Shown here piece by piece: positions 44,981 through 54,984 of a DNA stretch of 64,000 nt. Origin of the DNA: Multifurca ochricompacta (taxonomy: Eukaryota > Basidiomycota > Agaricomycetes > Russulales > Russulaceae). Both the position numbers and the translations under genes were made by a program. A model generated the notes under the pieces. It was not told the origin of the DNA and made no database searches. It saw nothing but the letters and a program-made list of their open reading frames with translations. The DNA lies in contig WTXG01000031.1 in assembly GCA_022496185.1 (NCBI GenBank), forward strand, positions 62,001 to 126,000. Reading direction: 5' to 3'. Every line of letters starts with the position of its first letter. Within the stretch, counting starts at the first letter, position 1.

Positions 44981-45569
44981 TGTTACATCTGGTGTGGGAC
45001 ATTCCACATGACTTGTGTGACAGTGTTTGTTCGATGTTTCAGATAAGAAGTCAATAGGACTTCTTGCAGTGACGTATGATGAGTCAAAGTTAGAGGGGCT
45101 GTTCCCAATAACAATGGTGAGTGGAGAAGCACCAAAAGCACTGAGACAACAAAGTCAAAGTTCAAAGGAGGTCATCCAGAAGACAAGCACTGATGTATTC
45201 AATAAGTTGAGTCTAAGGTCTACAAGGTAGGTACTACGGACTTATATACACAAGGAAGGTGGCAATTATCTAATGAAGAAGCACAGAGTCAAGTGGGCCC
45301 AAATATCCAGAAGTGGAGGGTGTAAAGCTTGACTTCTGATAGGGAATTAAGTAAGTGTCTGGTTGTAGAGATAAGAGATAAGAAGATAAGGCAATATGAG
45401 GTAAACATAGATAAACATGGCATTGACAAGTACAAAGACAATCATGGGGACAGGTCACATGGGGGTTGCCAGGAAGGGGACATGATCAGAAAGTGTAACA
45501 TAGGCAGAAGAGAAGGATTTGCATTAGGAAGAGTAAAGAAAAGAGGGTCACTGGGCAACAGTTGTAACA
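44981..45569 (-). mobile_element. Solo LTR, family A
   Basis: 589 bases, plus strand TGTTACATCTGGTGTG to CAGTTGTAACA, with a perfect TSD CTGAC at 44976-44980 and 45570-45574. It landed seven bases beyond the right end of the hAT-like element, inside its target duplication. Confidence 0.85.
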
Positions 45570-45574
45570 CTGAC

Positions 45575-46004
45575 CCCACTCATATCCCCTCTTCACACCC
45601 CTGTCTGACCTACCAGTAGTTCTGCCACTGACACTGTTGGACATCCCTCCTCCACCCTTGATGCCCTTGGCTTGCTGCCTTGGGACCTCCCTGTCACCCT
45701 CAGCCCTACTCTGATGCCTATGACTGACATTCATAGGACCATTCTCCCCACCATCCTGACCCTGCCAGTCTGAGATGACTGGATGACTTTAGCTGGTATC
45801 AGCCCCTTATGATCACAAGACCTTAGACCATGTGACCCTGGACCATGTGACTAGATCATAGCCCTATCTTGATTCTGTGATTCTCCATCATCTGATCCAT
45901 CATCTGATTCCCCAGACTCCTGAGGGAGTATTCCCACATCAATCTAACTCCTATAGGACTTGCTGCTCCCACACTGCCTCTGACTCCTATGGGACTATTC
46001 CCAT
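45575..46004. other. Unassigned CT-rich sequence
   Basis: No gene. Short echoes such as GACCATGTGAC and CATCATCTGAT recur. It is probably the body of an older transposon into which the hAT element at 46005 inserted. Confidence 0.3.
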
Positions 46005-46233
46005 TAGGGCATAGCACGAGTCCAGGTAACTCATGAGTTTTTTGAGTAGAGCCGTGGGAAAACTCGTGGGTATTGATACTCGCGGATCTGGGTGATCCGT
46101 GGGAAATACTCATGCAGATCTGGGTATTGATTTTGGCACCCTGGGTACCCACATGGGTACTTGTGGAATACTCGTGGGAATATTATTATATAAAATTATT
46201 TTTTTACTAGGCTCATCAACCTAGAACAGAAAT

Positions 46234-46309
46234 GGCTGAAACATGGATTGAACCTAAGACCTCCGGGAACAAGCTCGGTCCGGTGCTCTAACCACTAAGC
46301 CACCCAGCC
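46234..46309 (-). tRNA. tRNA-like sequence, probably a pseudogene
   Basis: 76 bases on the minus strand. The acceptor stem GGCTGGG pairs with TTCAGCC (two G-T pairs), the A box TGGCTTAGTGG is perfect, the D stem GCTT/GAGC holds, and the B box is GGTTCAATCC (46245-46254). The anticodon arm is irregular (CCGG/CCGG around a 13-nt loop) and the T stem has mismatches. I therefore read it as a decayed tRNA or a tRNA-derived repeat head carried inside the hAT element, not a working tRNA. Confidence 0.45.
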
Positions 46310-46354
46310 TCACTGGCAAAGACACACAATATATTATATATAGGGTTATGCAGA

Positions 46355-46768
46355 ATTGATTTTATCACTTGTATCTATTTAATTGTGAACGCGTTTTGAT
46401 CTTATCACTTGTATTATCTTAGATGTATATCTTTAGTATCTAATTAATTGTGAATGCATTTTTGATCTTATCACTTGTATTAGATGTATATCCTAAGTAT
46501 CTAATTAACTGTGAACGCGTTTTTGATCTTATCACTTAGATGTATATCCCAAGTATCTAATTAATTGTGAACACATTTTTGATCTTATCACTTAGATGTA
46601 CATCCTAAGTATCTAATTAATTGTGAACGCATTTTTGATCTTATCACTTGTATTAGATGTATATCCCAAGTATCTAATTAACTGTGAACACATTTTTGAT
46701 CTTATCACTTAGATGTATATCCTAAGTATCTAATTAATTGTGAATGCGTTTTTGATCTTATCAATTAG
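46355..46768. repeat. Minisatellite, about seven units of 56-65 bp
   Basis: Units begin TGTGAA at 46384, 46449, 46510, 46566, 46622, 46683 and 46739, giving spacings 65, 61, 56, 56, 61 and 56. The 5-bp steps come from presence or absence of GTATT. The core words are TTTTTGATCTTATCACTT and AAGTATCTAATTAA. A single unit in reverse orientation is recognisable near 36025-36075 in the other hAT-like element. Confidence 0.85.
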
Positions 46769-47222
46769 GCGTGATCCCGGCATCTCTGTACCGACGTGTG
46801 CCGACACGTGCATTCTTAAGCCTACCTTCCTAGATAGGAAGGCAATGCACGGTCTGATCAGCGTGCCCCACACTTCATGTTTTTTCGCGTTTTTTTGTGT
46901 TTTTTCGCATTTCTATAGATATTGTAACTGATTCTTGTTTTATTTTGGATCGGATGCATGATCTGACTTGAAACTTCGTGGGATTGTAGTAATATATATA
47001 TTCTTTCTGTGTATGCAAGATGAAGATCTCTGGCTGCCTCAAACCTTACAAGTAAACCTACAAGTATACCCACGAGTACTTGGATCCGTGCGAGTATAGG
47101 ACTCGCAGCTCCGGGTGATCCATGGGAACATACTCATGCGGATCCGAGTATGGGATTATCTAATCTAAATACCCACGAGTTCAGATCCGGGTAACTCATG
47201 AGTGCACTTGTGCTAGGCCCTA

Positions 47223-47750
47223 ATTCCCATGCTGCACCTTATCTTGATAAGACCCATTCCTATCCTGGACTTCTTAGCTACTATTGGATGATAAGGACTT
47301 GATTATCTACAGTACCAGATCTCTGATACAGTACTTAAGACCCTGTAGACAGTCAGTAGAACCCCAGACTTGACATCTTGTACCTTCAGCCTAGATATCT
47401 CTGATTTGGAAATCCACTGCACCCTTTGCCCCTTTACTAGGGCTGCATGCTGTCTGTTTGATGGTGATGGCCATCTATTTGATGGTGAGGGATGGGTACA
47501 GCTGACCCATAGACCTACTGTTTTTGGTACTCACTGGATCACTGACAGTACAGTACAGGTACAGTATGGCCATTTTACAGTATACAGTAGTAGATGGTAT
47601 TACTAGAGAAAATAAAGTTGAGCTAGGTAGCATGAGCAAGAAGCTAAAAGTGATAAAGAAATGGATAGGTGTATTCTTGGGGCTATTCTACACCTTTTTT
47701 ATGTAGTTTATGAGTACAATACCCAACAATCAACTTTACCAGTCATAATC
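47223..47750. other. Unassigned sequence between hAT element and B1
   Basis: No gene. At 47449 TAGGGCTGCATGCTG starts a stretch resembling 13728 onward, with GATGG and GGTACAG repeats; this is a possible degenerate hAT end. Nothing else is recognised. Confidence 0.3.
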
Positions 47751-48361
47751 TGTCACAGCTAGGTGCGTGCTGTGTCAAGTTGTTGTTTGGGATCTGAGGT
47801 GATCCAAAGCAAGTTCTCCTATCAAGACTGATTAGGAGAAATCAAGGCCAAGACAACAGTCAAGACCAGTCAAGCTATCAAGATCAAGAGGTGATCAAGA
47901 TAACATCCAGCCCACTGACTCAAGAGGGGCACACGCAAGACGCGAAGTTGAGCAGTGACACAACAGTCCTGCTACAAGTTTCTGGGGTTCGAAGGCTCTT
48001 TAAGTCGCAACTTAAAGAGTTCAAGGGAGTTTTCACGGTGAGTTCTGAACACCTGAATTGAACACAGGAGAACAGACTTAAGGTCTGTTCCCTTTAGTTG
48101 GGCAGGCTTAAATACATGATGTGGGAGCTATTTAGGAAAGAGTCTAGCCAGTAGTAAGGACAAGTAAATAGTAAATGAGATCATAGCTGTGTCACAGATG
48201 ATATCATAGATAAGTATACTTGCGTCATGGAGAAGGTAAATATGGGGGCTAGATCTCATACAGAGGGGGTTGAACCCTTCTGTAATCAGATGATCAGTAG
48301 ATAGCTCATTGGGTGGTTTAAGAAAGAAAAACAAAGACAGTCAAAGGATCAAAATGTTACA
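47751..48361 (-). repeat. 3' LTR of B1
   Basis: 611 bases. On the minus strand it starts TGTAACATTTTGATCC and ends CACGCACCTAGCTGTGACA. A GAACAGACCTTAAGTCTGTT palindrome marks the predicted mRNA start, and ATTTAAG is the TATA-like box. Confidence 0.85.
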
Positions 48362-48456
48362 TCACCCCCATTGTAGGCATTGCTTGACCCCAAGCAACTC
48401 AGTTAGTCATCCAAGGTGAGGTCAACAACACGAGGAGGTGGACAGTGTTGACGAGG

Positions 48457-49657
48457 TCAACTGGGTAGTTGGCTGCTTCCTGGTCCTCCAGCCCCAAGGA
48501 CAGCACGTAATTCTGGATGGGGGGCATATCTGATGGCATGTGTGGAGCTGATGTGATGATCAGGGGCATAGGCAAAGGTGAGATGAGGGAAGAGATGGTA
48601 ATAAACATCCCCATGGGATAGGGCATGTATAGTTGTCTGCATGTGTTGTGTGCTTCTATCCACTTGACGACACCAGTGTGCTGCCATATAGTGTGCTTCT
48701 TCCAGATATCTAGTAGCATAATGGAAGTGGGTCACTTCAGCCCAGGCTCCCAGATCATTCATATCATCCAGGGCAATGTCAACTAGGGCCATGTAAGTTT
48801 GATTTGCATCAAAGAGGTGTTGTTGGAACTGAGAGAGAACTGGGTTGGGGCCATGGTCAAAGTGAAAGGATGGTTGGACATGAAGCGGAAGGTACGTTAC
48901 TGGTTGGTTGGCCCCCATAGTAACAGCAGTTCTAGGTGCCTCTCTATCATACTTGTAAGCAACCCACCGAGCAATGTTTGTGCATCCCACATAGTCAGTG
49001 ATGCAGTGTTCAAGATAGTTTGCTGAATGGGGATGGTTGCATTGGAAGGGTGGTCCAGGTGGATCATATAGGTCAGCTAAGTCGTTACCCTCTTCGACTT
49101 CTCTTTGTGTCTGAGTGATAATGTCTGTTGCTGGTAGTGGGTCAGGATCAGGTGAAGTTGGGTGGTAAATAAATGCAGGGTTGTCAGGTGGGGGGGGGCA
49201 GAAGCTCCCAACTGTGCTCTGGCCTCTTGGAGCAGCACTAGGGCTCTAGCATGAATTTCATGGCCCAAGGCTTGATTCTGTGTGGTTAGTGTCATTGCTC
49301 GAGTGATATTAATGTTAGGGTCGTCTGTCATGGTGAAGGGGCTAGGAGGGGGTGGAGGAGAATGAACTGGTGATGGTACTGGAGTGGGGGAATGGTTGGG
49401 GCATCCAGTGGTTGTCGTAATGCTGCCTTTGTTGCTGCATCTTGGATTGCTGCCTGAGTAGCTTCAAAGATGGTAGGGTCAATGATGGGAATAGGTGAGC
49501 AGCAAGAAGTAGACATTCTGGGTGATGATTGAATGAGCTGTCTGGATCGAGAGATGTGAGTGGTTTGTTTAATGTGTGCTAGGGTGATAGAAGTATGTGG
49601 GGTGAAAGAGAGTGGGTCTGATATTGGTTGGGGAATTAAAAGGAAAGGTGAAATCAC
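48457..49657 (-). pseudogene. B1 post-pol ORF, His-rich, unknown function
   Basis: Downstream of the chromodomain, three overlapping open blocks (49657-49328, 49331-49077, 48990-48457) look like one frame broken by small shifts. The text includes MSTSCCSPIPIIDPTIFEAT, RAMTLTTQNQALGHEIHARA, then VSSRPAS-free helical text such as DDMNDLGAWAEVTHFHYATR and AAHWCRQVDRSTQHM. It has no zinc knuckles and no similarity that I can see to the family A post-pol protein. I do not recognise it. It shows that family B also carries extra coding sequence 3' of integrase. Confidence 0.45.
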
Positions 49658-49664
49658 CCCCTTC

Positions 49665-52600
49665 TCAAGGGTGGTGCTGACCCTGGCGCCTAGATAGCAA
49701 GTTGTTGTATTGTTTTACTAAGTCTGGGGCATGGCAATCATGTTCATTTACCCAGGAATTGTCACTTGTGGGATATCCTTTCCAGCTAACCAGATATTGA
49801 AGCTTTTTAGAGCATCCATGATGTTGGTGGTTTAATATTGCATCAACTTCATATTCTTCCTCCATGTTGATGATGTCAGGTGGTGGTCTTAAGTAATTTG
49901 GACCATGTGCCAATGTTTCCTGATAGGGGGTGAGCAAATCTATGTGGAAGATATCATGTATTTTCATGTGGGGAGGCAAAGAGAGGCGATAGACAACAGG
50001 AGAGATGCGGGCCGTGATTACGAAGGGGCCGTAACACTGGGGGGCCAGTTTGATGGAGGGAAAATGTGTCTTGAGGTGTCTGCCCTCAAGCCACACCTGG
50101 GTGCCGACCTCGAGGGTCGGCAGGCAGGATAGGTCTGTTGGGGATTGGAGTGCATTTTCGGCGTGCATGCAGGCGGTTTGAAGACTACGTAAGCAGTTGT
50201 CTAAACGGGGGACACCCGTCTCCGTAGCATGGGCCTTCCAATCGAATGATATGCCATGAATTAGGGCATGTGGTGTTAATTTAGTGCAATCATGTGTCCA
50301 GGAATTATGCACGTATTCGGCCAGCAGGAGATATTCAGGCCAGCGGTGCTGATTGTCTCCAAGCCAGAGATGGAGGTACTGCTTGAGCCATAGATTCATA
50401 TGCTCACTAGTGCCATTGGTTCGAGGGTGAAAGGCTGTTGATAAATTTTGCTGAATGTGTAGGGTTTTAGTGAGCATGCATGAAAAATGGGAGGTAAAAT
50501 GCAGATCACGATCTGAAATGATCTGCTGTGGGAGTCTGAAGAGTGGAAATATATGTCGGTAATATAATGTCGTGACTCCTTTGCCCGTGATGTCTTTGGT
50601 GCAGGGAATAAATTTAGCTGCTTTAGAGCAGCCCTGATCAACAATTGTAAGTACCACATCGTAATGTCCTGCCAGGGGGAGATCTGTGATGAGATCCATA
50701 GCAACATATTGGAACAGTCTGGCTGATGCTGGGACATCAATCAGATAGAGCAGCGCCTTTTTTGACAGCTTCAGCTTGTTTTCCTGGCACTTCGTGCAGC
50801 CACACACATATTCTTGTATGAATTCTCATAAACCCAGACCCTCATAATCTTGTTGAACCTTCCTAGTAGTCTTATCTATACCCGGGTGTCCTGCGAGGAC
50901 GTGATCGTGATGTTGTTGTAGGATTTCACACTGCTCTGGTAGGGTTGTAGGGAACGGGAGTCTGGCAGTGCACATCACTTTTGCAAATAACGTGGCTGGT
51001 AGCATGGTAACTGCATTGTTATCATTTATTCCTTGTTCCACGTTGGGTCATCATGACAGCATGTCTGCTACCATATGTAATTTCCCAGGGACGTGTTCTA
51101 ATGTGAAATTGAAGTCAGCTAACTCCTGGAGCCAACGTGCTTGGTGTCGATTTAATTTCTGAGGCTCTTTGAAGTATTGGAGGTTGTTGTGGTCTGTACA
51201 TACTTGTACCTTATGCTGGGCTCCTAGGAGATATTGCCACCAGATCCGGAATGCCATCATAACTGCAAAGAGTTCTCGATCATAGATATCCCAGTTGCGC
51301 TGTGTGACATCTAGTGTTTTTGACAGATATGCAATGGGATGTAAGCAATCATTTAGATCTTTCTGACTGAGGGTGGTGCCAATAGCGTATCCTGATGCAT
51401 CTGTATCAACTATGAAGGGTTTTGTGAAATCCAGTTGTGCCAGGACGGGCTGAGAGGTGACGCATTGTTTAAGGGTATCAAATGCATCCTGTTCTTTTGC
51501 AGTCCACTGCCAAGGGGTCTTCATACTTGTAAGGGTGTTTAGGGGGGCTGTGATTTTACTAAAACTTTGAATGAATCTTTGGTAGAATTGACAGAAGCCT
51601 AAGAATGAGCAGACTTCTTTGACTGTCTTAGGGACACTCCAGGATGCAACCCCTTCTACTTTCACTGGGTCCATATGCACCTGATTTCCTTCGAGGATCA
51701 GACCAAGGTATTCTATTCACGTTTGTTCAAACACGCATTTTTCAGGCTTGAGGTAGAGATCCAATTTACTGAGCTTATCTAAGATGCGATGGACTTTGGA
51801 GCGGTGGTTGGTGAGATCATGATCGGTGTGAATTAGAATATCGTCCATGTATACGGTGAACCAAGCTTTTCCTGAGGCATCATGCTCATTGAGTTCTTCT
51901 CAGAATTCAGCGTTCATCATTGTTTGGAAGGTTGTGGGAGAATTGGTTAGTCCAAAAAACATGACATTAGGCTCATAGAGTCCTCGATTCGTTTTGAATG
52001 CGGCCTTCCATCAGTCTTCCAGTACAATGCGGATGTTGTTGTAACCCCATCAGACATCCATCTTGGTGAATAGCGTACTGCCCCATACACGATCAATAAG
52101 TTCTGGAATGAGAGGGAGTGGGTAAGTATTGCGAATGGTTAAGTTATTGAGTTTGCGATAGTCTTGGACGGGGTGTAGTTTTCTGTCCTTCTTCTTAATG
52201 AAGAAGAATGGGGAGGCATAGGGTGATTTTGATTCTGTAATGTAACCTTTTTGGAGGTGTTCTTCGAGGAATTTATTCAACGCATCTTGTTCATTTGGAC
52301 CGAGTGGGTAGATCTTACAATCTAGCATTGCGGGTGCATCTGGTTTTAGTTCAATCTTATGATCCCAGGGTCGTTCTGCAGGGAAGCGTTGAGCTTCCTG
52401 GTCACTGAAAACCTTCTGATGGCGATAATATTCTTTGGGTATGACTTGGTCCCATGTTTGCTCAGTTGTGTTTTTGGCTTTGATGGCTAGCTCTTGTGCA
52501 ATGTTCACACGTTTGATTTGTTCATGCGGTACCTGAAAGGTAATAGATTCTCGTAACCGTCCTTGTGACCAATCTATATGTGGGTTATTCCCCACGAACC

Positions 52601-52784
52601 ATGGATATCCTAGGATCATATTGTTGGTACTGATAGATGCGATATAGAATTGGTGTTGTTGTGGTCTATTGTTTGTAGTAATAATGAGATCGACACATTG
52701 ATGGATATCGTGGATTGCATTTGGGGAGCCATCTGCGTTTTGTAATTGTTTTGGGATAGTTAATCGCTTTGTGGGGAGTCTGTG
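49665..52784 (-). pseudogene. B1 pol: RT, RNase H, integrase, chromodomain
   Basis: From right to left on the minus strand: protease tail (KRLTIPKQLQNADGSPNAI), RT (HLQKGYITESKSPYASPFFF; YMDD region near 51850), RNase H (FIVDTDASGYAIGTTLSQKD; NWDIYDRELFAV), integrase (CGCTKCQENKLKL; VAMDLITDLP; SDRDLHFTSHF; AFHPRTNGTSEH) and chromodomain (LQYLVSWKGYPTSDNSWVNE). Stops between 52050 and 51680 and near 50826-51050 break it. The upstream end is interrupted at 52785 by a solo LTR. Confidence 0.85.
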
Positions 52785-53077
52785 TGTGACGGTTTCCGAT
52801 GACTTGTGACAGGTTTTGTGACAAAACGTGACGTTTTTCGAGTCGCGTGCACACGCATTCGGTTTCGAGTTACAGTGCCTCACAAAACTGAGTCAATGTT
52901 TTGCACTTTTGCACTGTGTGTTGAATATCACATCAGCCAAAACAAATATAAACAAAGTCTTGGTAGACCATAAATGGTACAAGATAAGGGTTATGTAATG
53001 CAACAATAATTATGTAATTCTGATCAAAACCTGTGGAGCTACACCCATTTCAAATTGGGGACTCATTGACTCAGTTT

Positions 53078-53663
53078 TGTTATGTCCGGTGTGAGACGTT
53101 CCGCACAACTTGTGTGACAGCTTTGTACATTCGTTCAGATAAGAGATCAACAGGATCTCTTGGAGTTTAAATGGATGAGTCAAAGTCAAAGGGGCTGTTC
53201 CCTAGTGACGATGTTGAGCGGAAAGTGCCGGAAGCACTGAGACAATCGAGTCAAAGGTTTCAAAGGGAGGTCCAGAAGATGAACACCGATGTATTCAATA
53301 AGTTGAGTCTGGGGTCTACAATGTAGCTACAGTGGACTTATATACATAATCAAATGGGCGTCTATAAGATAAGGAACCAGAGTCAAGTGGGCCCGAATAT
53401 ACGGAAGTGGACGGCGTAAAGTCGGGCTTCTGATAGGGTATTAAGTAAGTGTCCGAACGTAAAGATAAAGAGATAATGAGATAAGGAAGCAAACATAGAT
53501 ATACAGTATGTAAACAAGTCCAAAGCAAGTCACGGGGATGGGAGTAAGGCACGTGATGGGTCCCAGGACGGAGACGTGATCATGAAGTGCAGAGTGGGTG
53601 GTAAGGATGGGTCACTGTTGGGGAGGTGGAAGAAAACAGGGTTGCTCAGCAGGGATTGTAACA
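53078..53663 (-). repeat. 3' LTR of A2
   Basis: 586 bases; plus strand TGTTATGTCCGGTGTG to GGGATTGTAACA. Its differences from the other LTR are overwhelmingly CpG transitions. Confidence 0.9.
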
Positions 53664-53694
53664 TCACCCCCTCTTCTGGTTCTAGCAGACCCAG

Positions 53695-54933
53695 CTAGAA
53701 ACGACTCGTACCATCATCATCCTGCACTAAGTCCAGATAATCGTCGGCTACATTACAATCATCCAGCGTGTAATTCTCCTTGTCTGAGTCTTGCGGGCAT
53801 TGGTGGGTGTGGAGGAACCCATATGGGCCGCGCTGGCCGCATAGGTGACATAAATCGTGGATTGGGCAGTCCAGCTTGCGGTGCCCGGAGTTGTGGCAGA
53901 GACACTTGCCGCACCATCCCAACGGATTGACGATCGTTGGGGCGACTCCCACACGGCGGAAGATACAAAACTGGCTCCAGTGGAGATTGCTGCGACAGTG
54001 CCAGCACCACTTGCGATTGAGGGGGCAGTTCCAGCTAATGTGGTACTTACTATCACACCGCCAACATGTCTCTCCGCGAGGGTTCTTGTGCATTCATGGC
54101 ATTTCGAACCGGTTTGGTATCAGCCTTGGGGCAGCCCCCAATGATCGTGGGGGGAGGGGTCGTGCATACGTGTCGGCGTACTGTTCAGCGATGGTCTGGT
54201 ATGCATCTCCTATCTCCAGCCTTTTCCTGATCTCCACCAACTCTTGTTCGACTTGGAACATCCTGTTGGTCAGCCTTGCCATCATTTTCGCGTGCTCCTT
54301 GTATTGTTTATTGAGCGTCATACGCAATGTCAGATTCTTCCGCAGTCTCATCACCTCAGCTTTGAGATGTGGAAGGCGCATATCGTTCAGCACCTCATCG
54401 ATGGCAAAGGCACAAGAGTCCTTGGCAGCCAGATGTCCGAGCTGCTCATCAGTCATCGTGTGATGAAGGCATCCTGTATACCTTTCTTCTAAATAGACTG
54501 GGGCCCCATAGACAGGGCCGTCTTTCTTCATACACCCAGTGATGTCCATCCCTCCATTGGTGTAGAATATGTATTTGGCGATGGCGACAGTTCCATCAGC
54601 CATGGTGATTTTGAGGGGGAAGTAGGTCGAGGAGTTAGGGTTGTTGGTGAAAAATGGGAACTCTGGCACCTTGTCATCCAACTCCATACCTAACAGGTCA
54701 TTCGGGTGTGGCTCTTTGCTGTGTTCAAAGTCGTCGTTCGGGTTTGGGGACTGGTTCTTGACTCGGGCCTCAGCAGTCTTGTAGTCAATAGGGGAGGAGG
54801 GGCAGGTAGAGGGGTGAGCGGAAGGGAAGTTCTCGACCACCATGGTAGTGGCAGTGAAGGCATCGACGGCAGCGTTGGCAGCAATGAAAGACATAATCGA
54901 ATGGATGGTGTTAGAATGTTGCTGAGAGAGCAT
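53695..54933 (-). pseudogene. A2 post-pol ORF: coiled coil and four zinc knuckles
   Basis: The best preserved copy of the extra protein. It opens at ATG 54931-54933 and is uninterrupted to 54094, with the domain ITMADGTVAIAKYIFYTNGG and the coiled coil LKAEVMRLRKNLTLRMTLN through QVEQELVEIRKRLEIGD. One TGA then stands where A1 has CGT (EMP*MHKN against EMPRMHEN). After it the frame is open to 53695 with CWRCDSKYHISWNC, CWHCRSNLHWSQFC, CGKCLCHNSGHRKLDC and CHLCGQRGPYGFLHTHQC. Total about 412 codons. A TAA (about 54985) separates it from the chromodomain. Confidence 0.75.
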
Positions 54934-54984
54934 GTACTGGGGATTCAATAGAGTCGGAGGCTGTTCTTTTAACTATCCTTGGGC

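Larger units (their letters stand above)
46005..47222. mobile_element. Nonautonomous hAT element with 8-bp TSD
   Basis: 1,218 bases. The left end TAGGGCATAGCACGAGTCC and the right end (other strand) TAGGGCCTAGCACAAGTGC form terminal inverted repeats, and ACTCATGAG is shared further in. The flanks are ATTCCCAT on both sides (45997-46004 and 47223-47230), a perfect 8-bp TSD. Subterminal CCCACGAGTA and GATCCGGG-type repeats fit hAT structure. There is no transposase. It contains a tRNA-like sequence and a minisatellite. Confidence 0.85.

Noticed and set aside
46234..46309. Functional tRNA gene
   Set aside because: The T stem has mismatches and the anticodon arm has an oversized loop; only the promoter boxes and acceptor stem are good.
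46355..46768. CRISPR-like array
   Set aside because: The whole unit repeats, with no variable spacers, and the organism is fungal; it is a minisatellite inside a transposon.
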